From Myxococcales bacterium (GTDB taxonomy: Bacteria; Myxococcota_C; UBA6777): a stretch of DNA of 8,847 nucleotides. Where the stretch lies: contig JALTMC010000053.1 in NCBI GenBank assembly GCA_027005175.1, positions 19,149 to 27,995 of the forward strand, given 5' to 3'. Position 1 is the stretch's first letter; each line of letters starts with the position of its first letter. The translations under genes and the position numbers were made by a program. Below, in pieces: positions 1 to 6,608 of this stretch. A model generated the notes under the pieces. That model worked only from the letters and a program-made list of their open reading frames with translations. It did no database searches and was not told where the DNA came from.

Positions 1-15
1 GGGAAAGGGAGCTTG

Positions 16-3000
16 TTACATCAACCGCAGTAACGATGGGATCGCTCCCAACTCCTGTTGATGGGCAAACTGTCGAAACATAAGATGGAGAGGCTTGGTT
101 AGCCCTGGCCAGTACTGAAGGACAAGTGACAGTGCAAATTGAGGACTTTGGTCGTGCAAGGTACATCGCATAAATCCCAATAATAATTGTATATCGCTAT
201 GGGATGTCATCGTGCCTGACCACGTCAGATGATACGGAATTCCTGCACGAGAGAGGGCTTGTTCCAAGGGGGGAAGCTGCTGGCTTGAACGATACAGGAT
301 TGCGATATCTCGGTAACCTGTCACTTTGTAGGTATGCTCTTCCGACCGGAGTGTTTCCAGGGGAGCAGGTCGGGGGCTTTCCGCTTTGTCGGAGAGTCCT
401 TCATGGGCATCAGGGGGTGCGATCCCTGACTGCGTCACAAAGTCGGCGATTTGAGCGGTGATTGCTTGGGCTTCCACCTCTTCATCGGCAAACGTTGAAA
501 GAGGGATAAACAGAGGGCCTGTTTGTGTGGCGAGAGTTTGGACTCGTTGTGGATCATGTTGTTTGCAGATTAGCTGATAAGAAGCCTCCAATACGGTCTC
601 TGGAGAGCGATAATTCCGCCACATGGCCGTTCGGGTAGCCTGTTTGTCTGGGAGCGAAAAGTCCCTCTCAAACTGGTAGAAATAGTGTCGATTGGCACCG
701 CGAAACGAGTAGACGCTTTGGTCTGGATCACCTGCAACCGAGAGGTCCGCAAACTTTGAGACGATAAAGCGCAACAATCGATACTGTGCTTCGTTGAGTT
801 CTTGGTATTCATCGATGAAGAAGGAACGAAACTGGAGTTGGAGTTGTTGGCAGAGTTCTGTGGACTCTCTCAGGTGTCGCACTGTTTCAAAGAGTAAGTC
901 GTCAAGGTCATATCTCTGTTGACGGTTCAGGTGCTCCTGGTAACTTCGGAAGAGATGGACAAAGTCTTGATTTAAGTGTGGGTGTTCTCGTGCCACATCG
1001 TCAGGAGAGTGCAGGTTTTGTTTGGCCCAGGATATCCGATCCAGATGATAGCGCAGGGTTCTTGGGGACGAGTCTACACATTGGGCTAAAGCCAGATCTT
1101 CGAGTAAGGCGAGGCTCTCGAAAGCGCCGAGCAGAGACTCTGGTAGAGGGGGAGGGATCGTCGACTCTTCAGGACTTTGGCTTCCTGCCAAAATGGATCG
1201 CCGATAATCCTGTAAGAGTCGCAGACAGAACCTTTGGAATGTGCCAATAAAAATGCGTCGTGCGACAGGTCCAATCACGCGCAAAAGTAGCTCTTGTACC
1301 TCTGAGGCAGCTTCTTGTGAGAATGTGAGGAATACCGCATGTTGGGGCATGACGCGACGTGTAGCTAGCTGGTAGGCCAGCCGATGAACCAATGTTTTTG
1401 TCTTGCCTGTGCCAGGTCCGGCAGCGATGAGGATGGGGGAGCCTTGGTGCAACACAGCAGCTCGTTGCTCTGTGTTGAGCCCTGCGAGAAGCTGCTTGGC
1501 AGGAGGGATCTTCGTCGCTTTTGGCGATGGCTGGCTGGCTGGCAAAGGGAAATGTGTTGTCTGAGGAGTTGGCTTTGGAAGAATGCTCGGAAGGGGTGGA
1601 GTTTTCTTTGTCTTGTCCTCTGCCTGTGGGGGCGGCACCAACTGTGGTGCGAGCGCGGTTTGTTTTTGCGTTAATTTCGGAAAGGTTGGAGTCGCTTCGG
1701 ACTGTTTTTCTTGAGCCTGTGTCGCTTTTTCAAAGAACGATGTCAGGCTGAGTTGACTCTCTTGTGCGCTTGCTTGAATCTCTGCCTTTGGCAGCAGAGG
1801 AGGTTGCTTTCCTGGTGTAGATATCTCGGGGGTTTTCGTTTGTATCACCTCTTCCGTGGGAGGTGGGGGAGTGGGGAATAAGTGCAGTTGATGACCGGGT
1901 AAGGCAGTGACCCCATCTTGTGATTCCGGCGTATCGGTGTGGCTTGATGCAGATAGGGCTTCTTCGACTTCTGGGGCATTGGACCAACTGAATAAGGAGA
2001 GGGTTGTTGCTTTGCTTTCGTCCTCCCGGAATATCTGTACTTTGCCGTACTCACCATCGTATCCTGGGGTAATTTGTAAGTGCCCTGCTCTGACGCGTTG
2101 GATCGCCTCCGAAAGCAAAGGGATCTGACTGTGCTGGATGTCTTCAAGAGGGATCTTTTGTAGGATATCCAGCTCAGAACCAAATCGCTCCAGCAGGTCG
2201 TGATAATGACGACGCAGTCGCTTGGATGTGGTTGAGGCTTCCAATACTTCCGATAGGATCTCTGGTAGAGCGATCAACTGTTGGTATTGATTGTGGGAGT
2301 CTTTGCTCAGGTCTTCCTGGTTGCGATCTTTGAGCTGGTTGATACGATGGAGTACCCCAACGGTAAAAGGTTTGTGGCATACAGGGCAACGCATTTGGTG
2401 TGCTCTTGATTGTGCTGGTGTGCAGCGGATATCACAGGAGCGGTGGCCGTCGAGGTGGTATCGTCCTTTTTCTGGAAAGTACTCGATGGTTTTCAGTGCA
2501 TCTTGCTGTTGCAAAGCGTCGAAGAATGCGTCGTATTGAAGAGATGTGTTGAATGCTGTTGCCTCACGACCCAGATGGGAAGGAGCATGGGTATTGGAAA
2601 AAGAAACCAGTGACAGGCGGTCCAGCGCGGACCATTGGCGGCTCATCGATGGAATCGAGGAGAGCCCTGTCTCAAGAGCAAAGATATATTCGCTGAGATC
2701 TTGGTAGCATTTGTCGAGTGTTTCGAAGCCATAGGTGGAACCAAATAGGCCGTTCCACGGGCTCCAGATATGTGCCGGGATGAGGTGACAACGCGGGGAG
2801 GATTCGAGTGTTATTTCAAGCAGGTCGCGTGAGTTGAGAGAGAGCGTGGGGCGTCCGTCAAGGGTGAGATCGCCATGGCGCTCCAGACTCTGTCGGATTC
2901 GTTGTGCCCGCGCAAAGTCCGGCGCAAACAACAGATGATGTATCTTTCGAACTTGGTGTTCTTGTTCATAGACTGTAGAGACTTCCGTGCTGAGAAGAAA

Positions 3001-3264
3001 GCGCAAGGGTTGCTCTGTCAGGGCAGGGGGGAGCTGTTTGTTGAGGGTGAGTTCGAGGTCACTTCTCAGTCGGAACAGGCCGTCTTCAGCGGGCATCAGC
3101 TTTGAACGGAGTTCGGACCAACGACCGGGGTGTGTCCAGTCTCCTGCACCAATCACGTGCAGACCCTTGCGCTTTGCAGCGAGGGCGAGCTGTTCGAGTT
3201 GTAACTCCCTGCTGCTTCCTTGTGCAAAAGGAGAGTGTATATGTAGGTCAGTATAAACCTGCAA
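16..3264 (-). CDS. Endonuclease Q-type PHP domain fused to UvrD/PcrA-type SF1 helicase; C-terminus truncated
   Basis: Predicted DNA repair protein of about 1082 residues. Numbering is from the TTG at 3264-3262, chosen because GGGAG lies 6 bases upstream and the product then begins MQVYTDLHIHS, as PHP proteins do; a TTG 27 bases upstream (3291) has no ribosome site. Residues 1-412 match the EndoQ/TIGR00375 family: DLHIHS (6-11), GDWTHP (41-46), TEVS (93-96), KIHHLL (107-112), PAHIWSPW (162-169), ETGLSS (198-203), a four-cysteine zinc site (C277, C281, C293, C296) and PGYDGEYGKVQIF (400-412). EndoQ nicks DNA 5' of deaminated bases. Residues about 430-590 are a Pro/Gln/Lys-rich linker. The helicase follows: Q motif (LNTEQRAAV, about 596), Walker A AAGPGTGKT (614-622), DEYQ (818-821), motif III GDPDQSVYSFRGA (about 845-857), NYRS (884-887) and DIAILYRS (986-993). 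The frame then ends in early domain 2B; motifs V and VI are absent, some 150-200 residues short. Family is confident; activity is not. Confidence 0.85.
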   Translation of the reverse strand: MQVYTDLHIHSPFAQGSSRELQLEQLALAAKRKGLHVIGAGDWTHPGRWSELRSKLMPAEDGLFRLRSDLELTLNKQLPPALTEQPLRFLLSTEVSTVYEQEHQVRKIHHLLFAPDFARAQRIRQSLERHGDLTLDGRPTLSLNSRDLLEITLESSPRCHLIPAHIWSPWNGLFGSTYGFETLDKCYQDLSEYIFALETGLSSIPSMSRQWSALDRLSLVSFSNTHAPSHLGREATAFNTSLQYDAFFDALQQQDALKTIEYFPEKGRYHLDGHRSCDIRCTPAQSRAHQMRCPVCHKPFTVGVLHRINQLKDRNQEDLSKDSHNQYQQLIALPEILSEVLEASTTSKRLRRHYHDLLERFGSELDILQKIPLEDIQHSQIPLLSEAIQRVRAGHLQITPGYDGEYGKVQIFREDESKATTLSLFSWSNAPEVEEALSASSHTDTPESQDGVTALPGHQLHLFPTPPPPTEEVIQTKTPEISTPGKQPPLLPKAEIQASAQESQLSLTSFFEKATQAQEKQSEATPTFPKLTQKQTALAPQLVPPPQAEDKTKKTPPLPSILPKPTPQTTHFPLPASQPSPKATKIPPAKQLLAGLNTEQRAAVLHQGSPILIAAGPGTGKTKTLVHRLAYQLATRRVMPQHAVFLTFSQEAASEVQELLLRVIGPVARRIFIGTFQRFCLRLLQDYRRSILAGSQSPEESTIPPPLPESLLGAFESLALLEDLALAQCVDSSPRTLRYHLDRISWAKQNLHSPDDVAREHPHLNQDFVHLFRSYQEHLNRQQRYDLDDLLFETVRHLRESTELCQQLQLQFRSFFIDEYQELNEAQYRLLRFIVSKFADLSVAGDPDQSVYSFRGANRHYFYQFERDFSLPDKQATRTAMWRNYRSPETVLEASYQLICKQHDPQRVQTLATQTGPLFIPLSTFADEEVEAQAITAQIADFVTQSGIAPPDAHEGLSDKAESPRPAPLETLRSEEHTYKVTGYRDIAILYRSSQQLPPLEQALSRAGIPYHLTWSGTMTSHSDIQLLLGFMRCTLHDQSPQFALSLVLQYWPGLTKPLHLMFRQFAHQQELGAIPSLLRLM
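1732..2004 (-). other. Three sliding-clamp-binding-like peptides in the fusion protein linker
   Basis: Within the disordered linker between the nuclease and helicase parts, three short hydrophobic motifs stand out from the Pro/Gln/Lys-rich background: TLSLF (codons 1990-2004), QLHLF (1876-1890) and QLSLTSFF (1732-1755). Bacterial proteins that bind the DnaN beta clamp commonly use a peptide close to QL[S/D]LF; QLHLF fits this well and TLSLF is a near match. QLSLTSFF also fits the Q-x-x-L-x-x-F-F pattern of PCNA-binding peptides. Archaeal EndoQ is known to work with PCNA. Clamp binding here is inference from short motifs. Confidence 0.5.
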
Positions 3265-3270
3265 CGTCGG

Positions 3271-3275
3271 CTCCC
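3271..3275 (-). promoter_or_regulatory. Ribosome binding site that sets the TTG start of the EndoQ-helicase gene
   Basis: GGGAG on the minus strand ends 6 bases before the TTG at 3264-3262. It overlaps by two bases a palindrome at 3274-3287 (six-base arms CCACAC/GTGTGG around a 2-base centre). The rest of the 146-base gap from the upstream kinase gene (3265-3410) shows neither a convincing promoter nor a hairpin-plus-T terminator, so read-through from the kinase gene is possible. Confidence 0.6.
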
Positions 3276-3410
3276 ACACCAGTGTGGTCAATATTTATTA
3301 CGGGATCAGTTACTTTTGAATTCAGAGCAGAAGATCAATCAGACACAGTCGCAGATACAACAACGTCTGTTGATGATGGATCAAGATCGGGGAGAAAGCA
3401 AGGCCGAAAG

Positions 3411-4457
3411 TTACGATGAAACGGTGAAGATCGTCTCAACTATCTCCTGTTGTTGAGGAAGTGCTTGTTCAAGTTTTTGTGCAAAAGAGATCATCGTTTT
3501 GGCGCGGTGAAAGTTGTGTTCTTTTCGTGAAGAAAACAGTGTTGGGTCCCAGGCAAAGTAACTGTCTTGTAGGACGTCGGCAAGGAATCGGGAGGCCAAC
3601 TCCAGGGTAATGAGTAACCCGGCTTGTGGGAGTAGAGCCAAGGTTTGCGGGTCAAACTTGGGGCCTGAGGAGGCATAGCCTTCCATCAAGGAGCGGTATC
3701 GATCCAGATGAAAATCAGCCGTGGCGTCAGGGTGTTTGGTACAACACCAAGAGCGCACAGCGTCCCCCAAATCGACGAGAGGGCTGTGTCTTGTGCAAGT
3801 GTCGAGGTCGAGCAAGGCGGAGGCTTGATCACGATGATCAAACAACAGATTGGAGATCTTTGGATCGCCGTGTACGACCCACTTTGGCAACGTCGTGGGG
3901 AGCACGAGTGAGGGGAGGTGCTGTTCGACCACATCGACCATCTCTGCGATCTTTTTCAGCCAGAGGCTGTCGTTGCTATTCTGGACGGATGTGCGTAAAT
4001 GGGCGAGGTGATGGGCTGTATCGTGAAGGGGGTGAGTGGACTGAAAGGAATACTCCAGATCTGCCATCACATGGTGGAATCGGCCAAACAAAGCAGCTCC
4101 AGAGGCGACCATCGTCTGTGAGGTCACCTCTGAAGTATTGTTTCCATCCAGCCATGTGATCAGACGCCACCGCACACCGTCCTGATCGGTATAGGCTGGA
4201 TGACCCTCTCGATCGCAGATCAACTGTGGTGCCGGGAATTGGTGGCGGGCCAGATGTGCAGTAACTACCTTGTAGTCTCGCAATATCCCATCACTTGCAA
4301 GCTTTGGGTGGAGGCTTTGCAAACAAAAGATACCCACGTCTGTCTTGACTTGATACGTTCCGTGGATCAAGCCGATATGGATGGGCTCCGATGATTGATA
4401 CGTTCCAACCTCTGCTTTGTTGTATCGGCCCATTACGGTGGAAATAGGTGTCGTCAC
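3411..4457 (-). CDS. APH-fold phosphotransferase (small-molecule kinase), substrate unknown
   Basis: A 348-residue cytoplasmic kinase of the aminoglycoside phosphotransferase/choline kinase fold. The catalytic loop is HGDPKISNLLFD (196-207) with H196, D198 and N203, and the metal-binding DLD is at 217-219, followed by a conserved GDAVR (231-235). The N-terminal lobe has IHGTYQVKTDVGIFCLQSLHP, a layout resembling N-acetylhexosamine kinase and homoserine kinase type II relatives rather than true antibiotic-resistance enzymes. The start is GTG at 4457-4455, with AAGGA (4464-4468) 6 bases upstream; an ATG eight codons in is less well placed. It lies 11 bases after the acyl-CoA dehydrogenase stop and its ribosome site directly follows that stop, so coupled translation is likely. 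Pairing with a dehydrogenase recalls ACAD10/ACAD11 and the Pseudomonas Lva pathway, in which an APH-type kinase and an acyl-CoA dehydrogenase act together, but no sequence feature fixes the substrate as an acyl-CoA. Confidence 0.85.
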   Translation of the reverse strand: MTTPISTVMGRYNKAEVGTYQSSEPIHIGLIHGTYQVKTDVGIFCLQSLHPKLASDGILRDYKVVTAHLARHQFPAPQLICDREGHPAYTDQDGVRWRLITWLDGNNTSEVTSQTMVASGAALFGRFHHVMADLEYSFQSTHPLHDTAHHLAHLRTSVQNSNDSLWLKKIAEMVDVVEQHLPSLVLPTTLPKWVVHGDPKISNLLFDHRDQASALLDLDTCTRHSPLVDLGDAVRSWCCTKHPDATADFHLDRYRSLMEGYASSGPKFDPQTLALLPQAGLLITLELASRFLADVLQDSYFAWDPTLFSSRKEHNFHRAKTMISFAQKLEQALPQQQEIVETIFTVSS

Positions 4458-4463
4458 AGCCGT

Positions 4464-4468
4464 TCCTT
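4464..4468 (-). promoter_or_regulatory. Ribosome binding site of the kinase gene, abutting the upstream stop codon
   Basis: AAGGA on the minus strand sits immediately after the TAA (4471-4469) of the acyl-CoA dehydrogenase and 6 bases before the GTG start of the kinase. The arrangement supports the GTG start and translational coupling of the two genes. Confidence 0.65.
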
Positions 4469-6352
4469 TTATGCCAGAGGATCTCCAAGATCTGCTTCAT
4501 CCATGAATAAGACATCGATCGCAGAGTCATCGTGGGATAGGATCGTTGCTGCCATTCCAAGGTTTTGGGTCAAGATATTCTGGTTGAAGAACTCTGCGGT
4601 ACGGATCTTCCCGTGGTAAAAGGCCGCTTCTGTGTTCTTTCGCAAGAATTCTTTTTGGGCTTCAGCCCCTGCGATACCATTCTGTTCAAAGATGGATTGG
4701 AGTTTATCGTAAGATACAACAGCGGCTTCAGCCAAGTAAAAGGCGAGTGTCACATTTCCAAACATCGTGAGGTAGGTGCAGGCGTTTAAGAGTCCATGCT
4801 GCATATTGCCCGACTGAGCCTCTGTTAGGAGATCCACTGTGATGTCTTGTAGTTCTCTCAAAGACGACTGTACCTGATCTCCAAGTTTGTGGAGGGCGTG
4901 GTCGCTCCACTGGGATATCTGCTTCGAGACAAAGGAGACAAATTTCTTAAAGCGATAGCCTTCTTTTTGAGAGACCTTGCGAGCAAACAGATCGATCGCT
5001 TGAATGCCGTTGGTTCCTTCGTAAATGGAGGCTATCTTGGCATCTCGTAGATACTGTTCTACGGGATACTCTTGTGTGTATCCATAGCCACCGAAGGTTT
5101 GAACTGCGAGCTCTGTGACTTTAAAGCCCATGTCGGAGGCATAGGACTTACAAATCGGTGTGAGCAATTCGACCAACGTGAAGTAGAATTCACGTTGGTC
5201 TGGGTCTGGGTGATACTTGGCCATATCAACGTAAACGGCGGTGCTGTAAAGGAGCGCACGCATGCCCTCGACGTAGGCCTTCATGGTCATGAGCATCCGG
5301 CGAACATCGGGGTGGAAGACGATCTCTGTGCGAGGGGCGTTGGGATCTTTGAAACGAGCGATGTGAGAGCCTTGTTTGCGTTGTTGGGCATAGCCAAGAG
5401 CACTCATATAGGCAGCAGATGCATTGCCCAGACCCTGGATGCCAACGCCAAGGCGAGCTTCGTTCATCATCTGGAACATCTGTTTCATGCCGTGATGCAG
5501 TGTGCCCAACAAGTAGCCTCGGCACTGTCCTTTGTCACCAAACGTGATCACACATGTTGGAGAGGCTTTGATACCCATCTTGTGCTCGATACGATCGCAA
5601 TTGACATCGTTGAACTCACCCAGGGTGCCATCTGGATTGACAAGGTATTTGGGCACAACAAACAAGCTGATACCTTTGCTTCCTTTGGGACCACCTGGAA
5701 CACGTGCAAGGACGAGGTGAATGATATTGTCCGTAAGATCGTGTTCTCCGTTGCTAATAAAGATCTTGGTTCCTTGGATTAGATAGTGGCCGCCGTCGGG
5801 AGTTGCTGTGGTGACAGCAGCTCCTACATCACTTCCCGCTTGGGGCTCGGTGAGACACATACTGCCCCCCCATTCCCCTGTGTAGATCTTGGAACAGTAG
5901 GTTTGTTTTTGCTCTTCTGTTCCAAAGGCTTCAATGAGGTGGCTCGAACCGTGATTTAAGAGAGCCAAGAGGGAAAAGGAAGTATTCGCACCTGTGGTGA
6001 GTTCGCTGAATACAGAGCCAAATAACTCAGGAAACCCTTGACCTCCCCACTCGGGAGACTGGTGCAAACCAAACCAGCCCGCTTCGCGCATCTTGTTGTA
6101 TACCTGCTTGAAGCTGTCTGGAAGAAGCACTTGCCCCTCCTTGAAGATCGCTTCTGTTTCGTCTCCCTCGCGGTTGGTCGGCGCCAACTCTGTCACTGCA
6201 AATTTGACCATCTCGTCAATGGTGATATCCAGTGTGTCGCGATCGTAATCCTGGAACTTTTCCAATTGCAACAGATCTTGCTCGATTTTTCGTTGCTCAA
6301 AAATAACAAACTTAATGTCACGTACATCTGCGCTAAACTCTATGGAAGGCAT
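4469..6352 (-). CDS. Acyl-CoA dehydrogenase, DmdC-like, with C-terminal extension domain
   Basis: A 627-residue FAD-dependent acyl-CoA dehydrogenase, which would introduce an alpha-beta double bond into an acyl-CoA and pass electrons to electron-transfer flavoprotein. Order of parts: a short N-terminal segment typical of the long subfamily (ADVRDIKFVIFEQ, 8-20); the helical N-domain with EWGGQGFPELFG (101-112); the FAD/substrate motif CLTEPQAGSDVGA (166-178) and SNGEHD (200-205) in the beta domain; the C-domain with QTFGGYGYTQEYPVEQYLRD (418-437) and IYEGTNGIQAIDL (443-455), where E445 is the expected catalytic base; then about 150 further residues matching the acetyl-CoA dehydrogenase-like C-terminal domain. 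This length and architecture match 3-methylmercaptopropionyl-CoA dehydrogenase (DmdC) and relatives, most of which act on other medium or long chains, so the substrate is open. The start is ATG at 6352-6350 with AAGGAG (6360-6365) 7 bases upstream. It is first gene of the leftward unit, behind a strong promoter. Confidence 0.93.
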   Translation of the reverse strand: MPSIEFSADVRDIKFVIFEQRKIEQDLLQLEKFQDYDRDTLDITIDEMVKFAVTELAPTNREGDETEAIFKEGQVLLPDSFKQVYNKMREAGWFGLHQSPEWGGQGFPELFGSVFSELTTGANTSFSLLALLNHGSSHLIEAFGTEEQKQTYCSKIYTGEWGGSMCLTEPQAGSDVGAAVTTATPDGGHYLIQGTKIFISNGEHDLTDNIIHLVLARVPGGPKGSKGISLFVVPKYLVNPDGTLGEFNDVNCDRIEHKMGIKASPTCVITFGDKGQCRGYLLGTLHHGMKQMFQMMNEARLGVGIQGLGNASAAYMSALGYAQQRKQGSHIARFKDPNAPRTEIVFHPDVRRMLMTMKAYVEGMRALLYSTAVYVDMAKYHPDPDQREFYFTLVELLTPICKSYASDMGFKVTELAVQTFGGYGYTQEYPVEQYLRDAKIASIYEGTNGIQAIDLFARKVSQKEGYRFKKFVSFVSKQISQWSDHALHKLGDQVQSSLRELQDITVDLLTEAQSGNMQHGLLNACTYLTMFGNVTLAFYLAEAAVVSYDKLQSIFEQNGIAGAEAQKEFLRKNTEAAFYHGKIRTAEFFNQNILTQNLGMAATILSHDDSAIDVLFMDEADLGDPLA

Positions 6353-6409
6353 CCTCTTTCTCCTTTGTTCGGTATCAGACCACGACTGAATGGCAGTTCA
6401 GCGCGGGCT

Positions 6410-6438
6410 ATCATAGGAGCAGTTGGATCTCTCGTCAA
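6410..6438 (-). promoter_or_regulatory. Sigma70-type promoter of the leftward (dehydrogenase) operon
   Basis: Minus-strand TTGACG (6438-6433), a 17-base spacer and TATGAT (6415-6410): five of six consensus matches in each box with ideal spacing. Transcription would begin near 6403, giving a leader of about 50 bases before the ATG at 6352. The spacer begins with one copy of the 10-base direct repeat that also touches the opposing promoter. Confidence 0.7.
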
Positions 6439-6485
6439 GGGATACCTTGCGTTCTTATAGGTAGGAGTTGGTGTGGGAGCAGTTG
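6416..6485 (+). repeat. Direct repeat GGAGCAGTTG, two copies exactly 60 bases apart
   Basis: Identical 10-base copies lie at 6416-6425 and 6476-6485 within the 256-base divergent intergenic region (6353-6608). The first directly abuts the -10 box of the leftward promoter, inside its spacer; the second directly abuts the upstream side of the -35 box of the rightward promoter. A related shorter GGAGTTGG lies at 6463-6470. This could be a shared operator for both units, though chance recurrence cannot be excluded. Apart from the two promoters and these repeats, nothing else is evident in the intergenic region. Confidence 0.45.
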
Positions 6486-6514
6486 TTGACAAGATCAGGC
6501 AACCGCGCTATGTC
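6486..6514 (+). promoter_or_regulatory. Candidate sigma70-type promoter of the rightward (TPR-pgsA) operon
   Basis: A perfect TTGACA (6486-6491) is followed by a 17-base spacer and TATGTC (6509-6514). The -35 box and spacing are ideal, but the -10 box matches the consensus at only three positions, so it may need an activator or be weak. Transcription would begin near 6521, about 90 bases ahead of the ATG at 6609. Confidence 0.5.
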
Positions 6515-6592
6515 TCAAGCAATCTTTTTAAGGGGGTTAGACTTGGTATTGTCAGGTTATGGTGGTTGAGTGTGTGTGGTCGAATCGTGCGC

Positions 6593-6598
6593 GAGGAG
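6593..6598 (+). promoter_or_regulatory. Ribosome binding site that sets the ATG start of the TPR gene
   Basis: GAGGAG lies 10 bases before the ATG at 6609, longish but acceptable. An ATG at 6601 lies only 2 bases after it and opens just three codons before a TGA that overlaps the 6609 ATG, so it is not a plausible gene start. An in-frame GTG at 6570 has no comparable site. Confidence 0.5.
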
Positions 6599-6608
6599 TC
6601 ATGAGAGT

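Noticed and set aside
3265-3291. Upstream TTG start at 3291 adding nine residues to the EndoQ-helicase protein
   Set aside because: It has no ribosome site upstream, whereas the TTG at 3264 has GGGAG 6 bases before it and gives a typical PHP N-terminus.
3265-3410. Terminator or separate promoter between the kinase gene and the EndoQ-helicase gene
   Set aside because: Only short, weak inverted repeats without a T-run and poorly spaced promoter-like hexamers were found.
3411-4457. Aminoglycoside resistance gene
   Set aside because: Only the general APH fold is shared. The N-lobe and context next to an acyl-CoA dehydrogenase point to a metabolic kinase, and no mobile element is nearby.
5072-5782. 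A 236-codon open frame on the plus strand
   Set aside because: It lies wholly antisense to the well-conserved acyl-CoA dehydrogenase and its translation resembles no family; it is a shadow of that gene.
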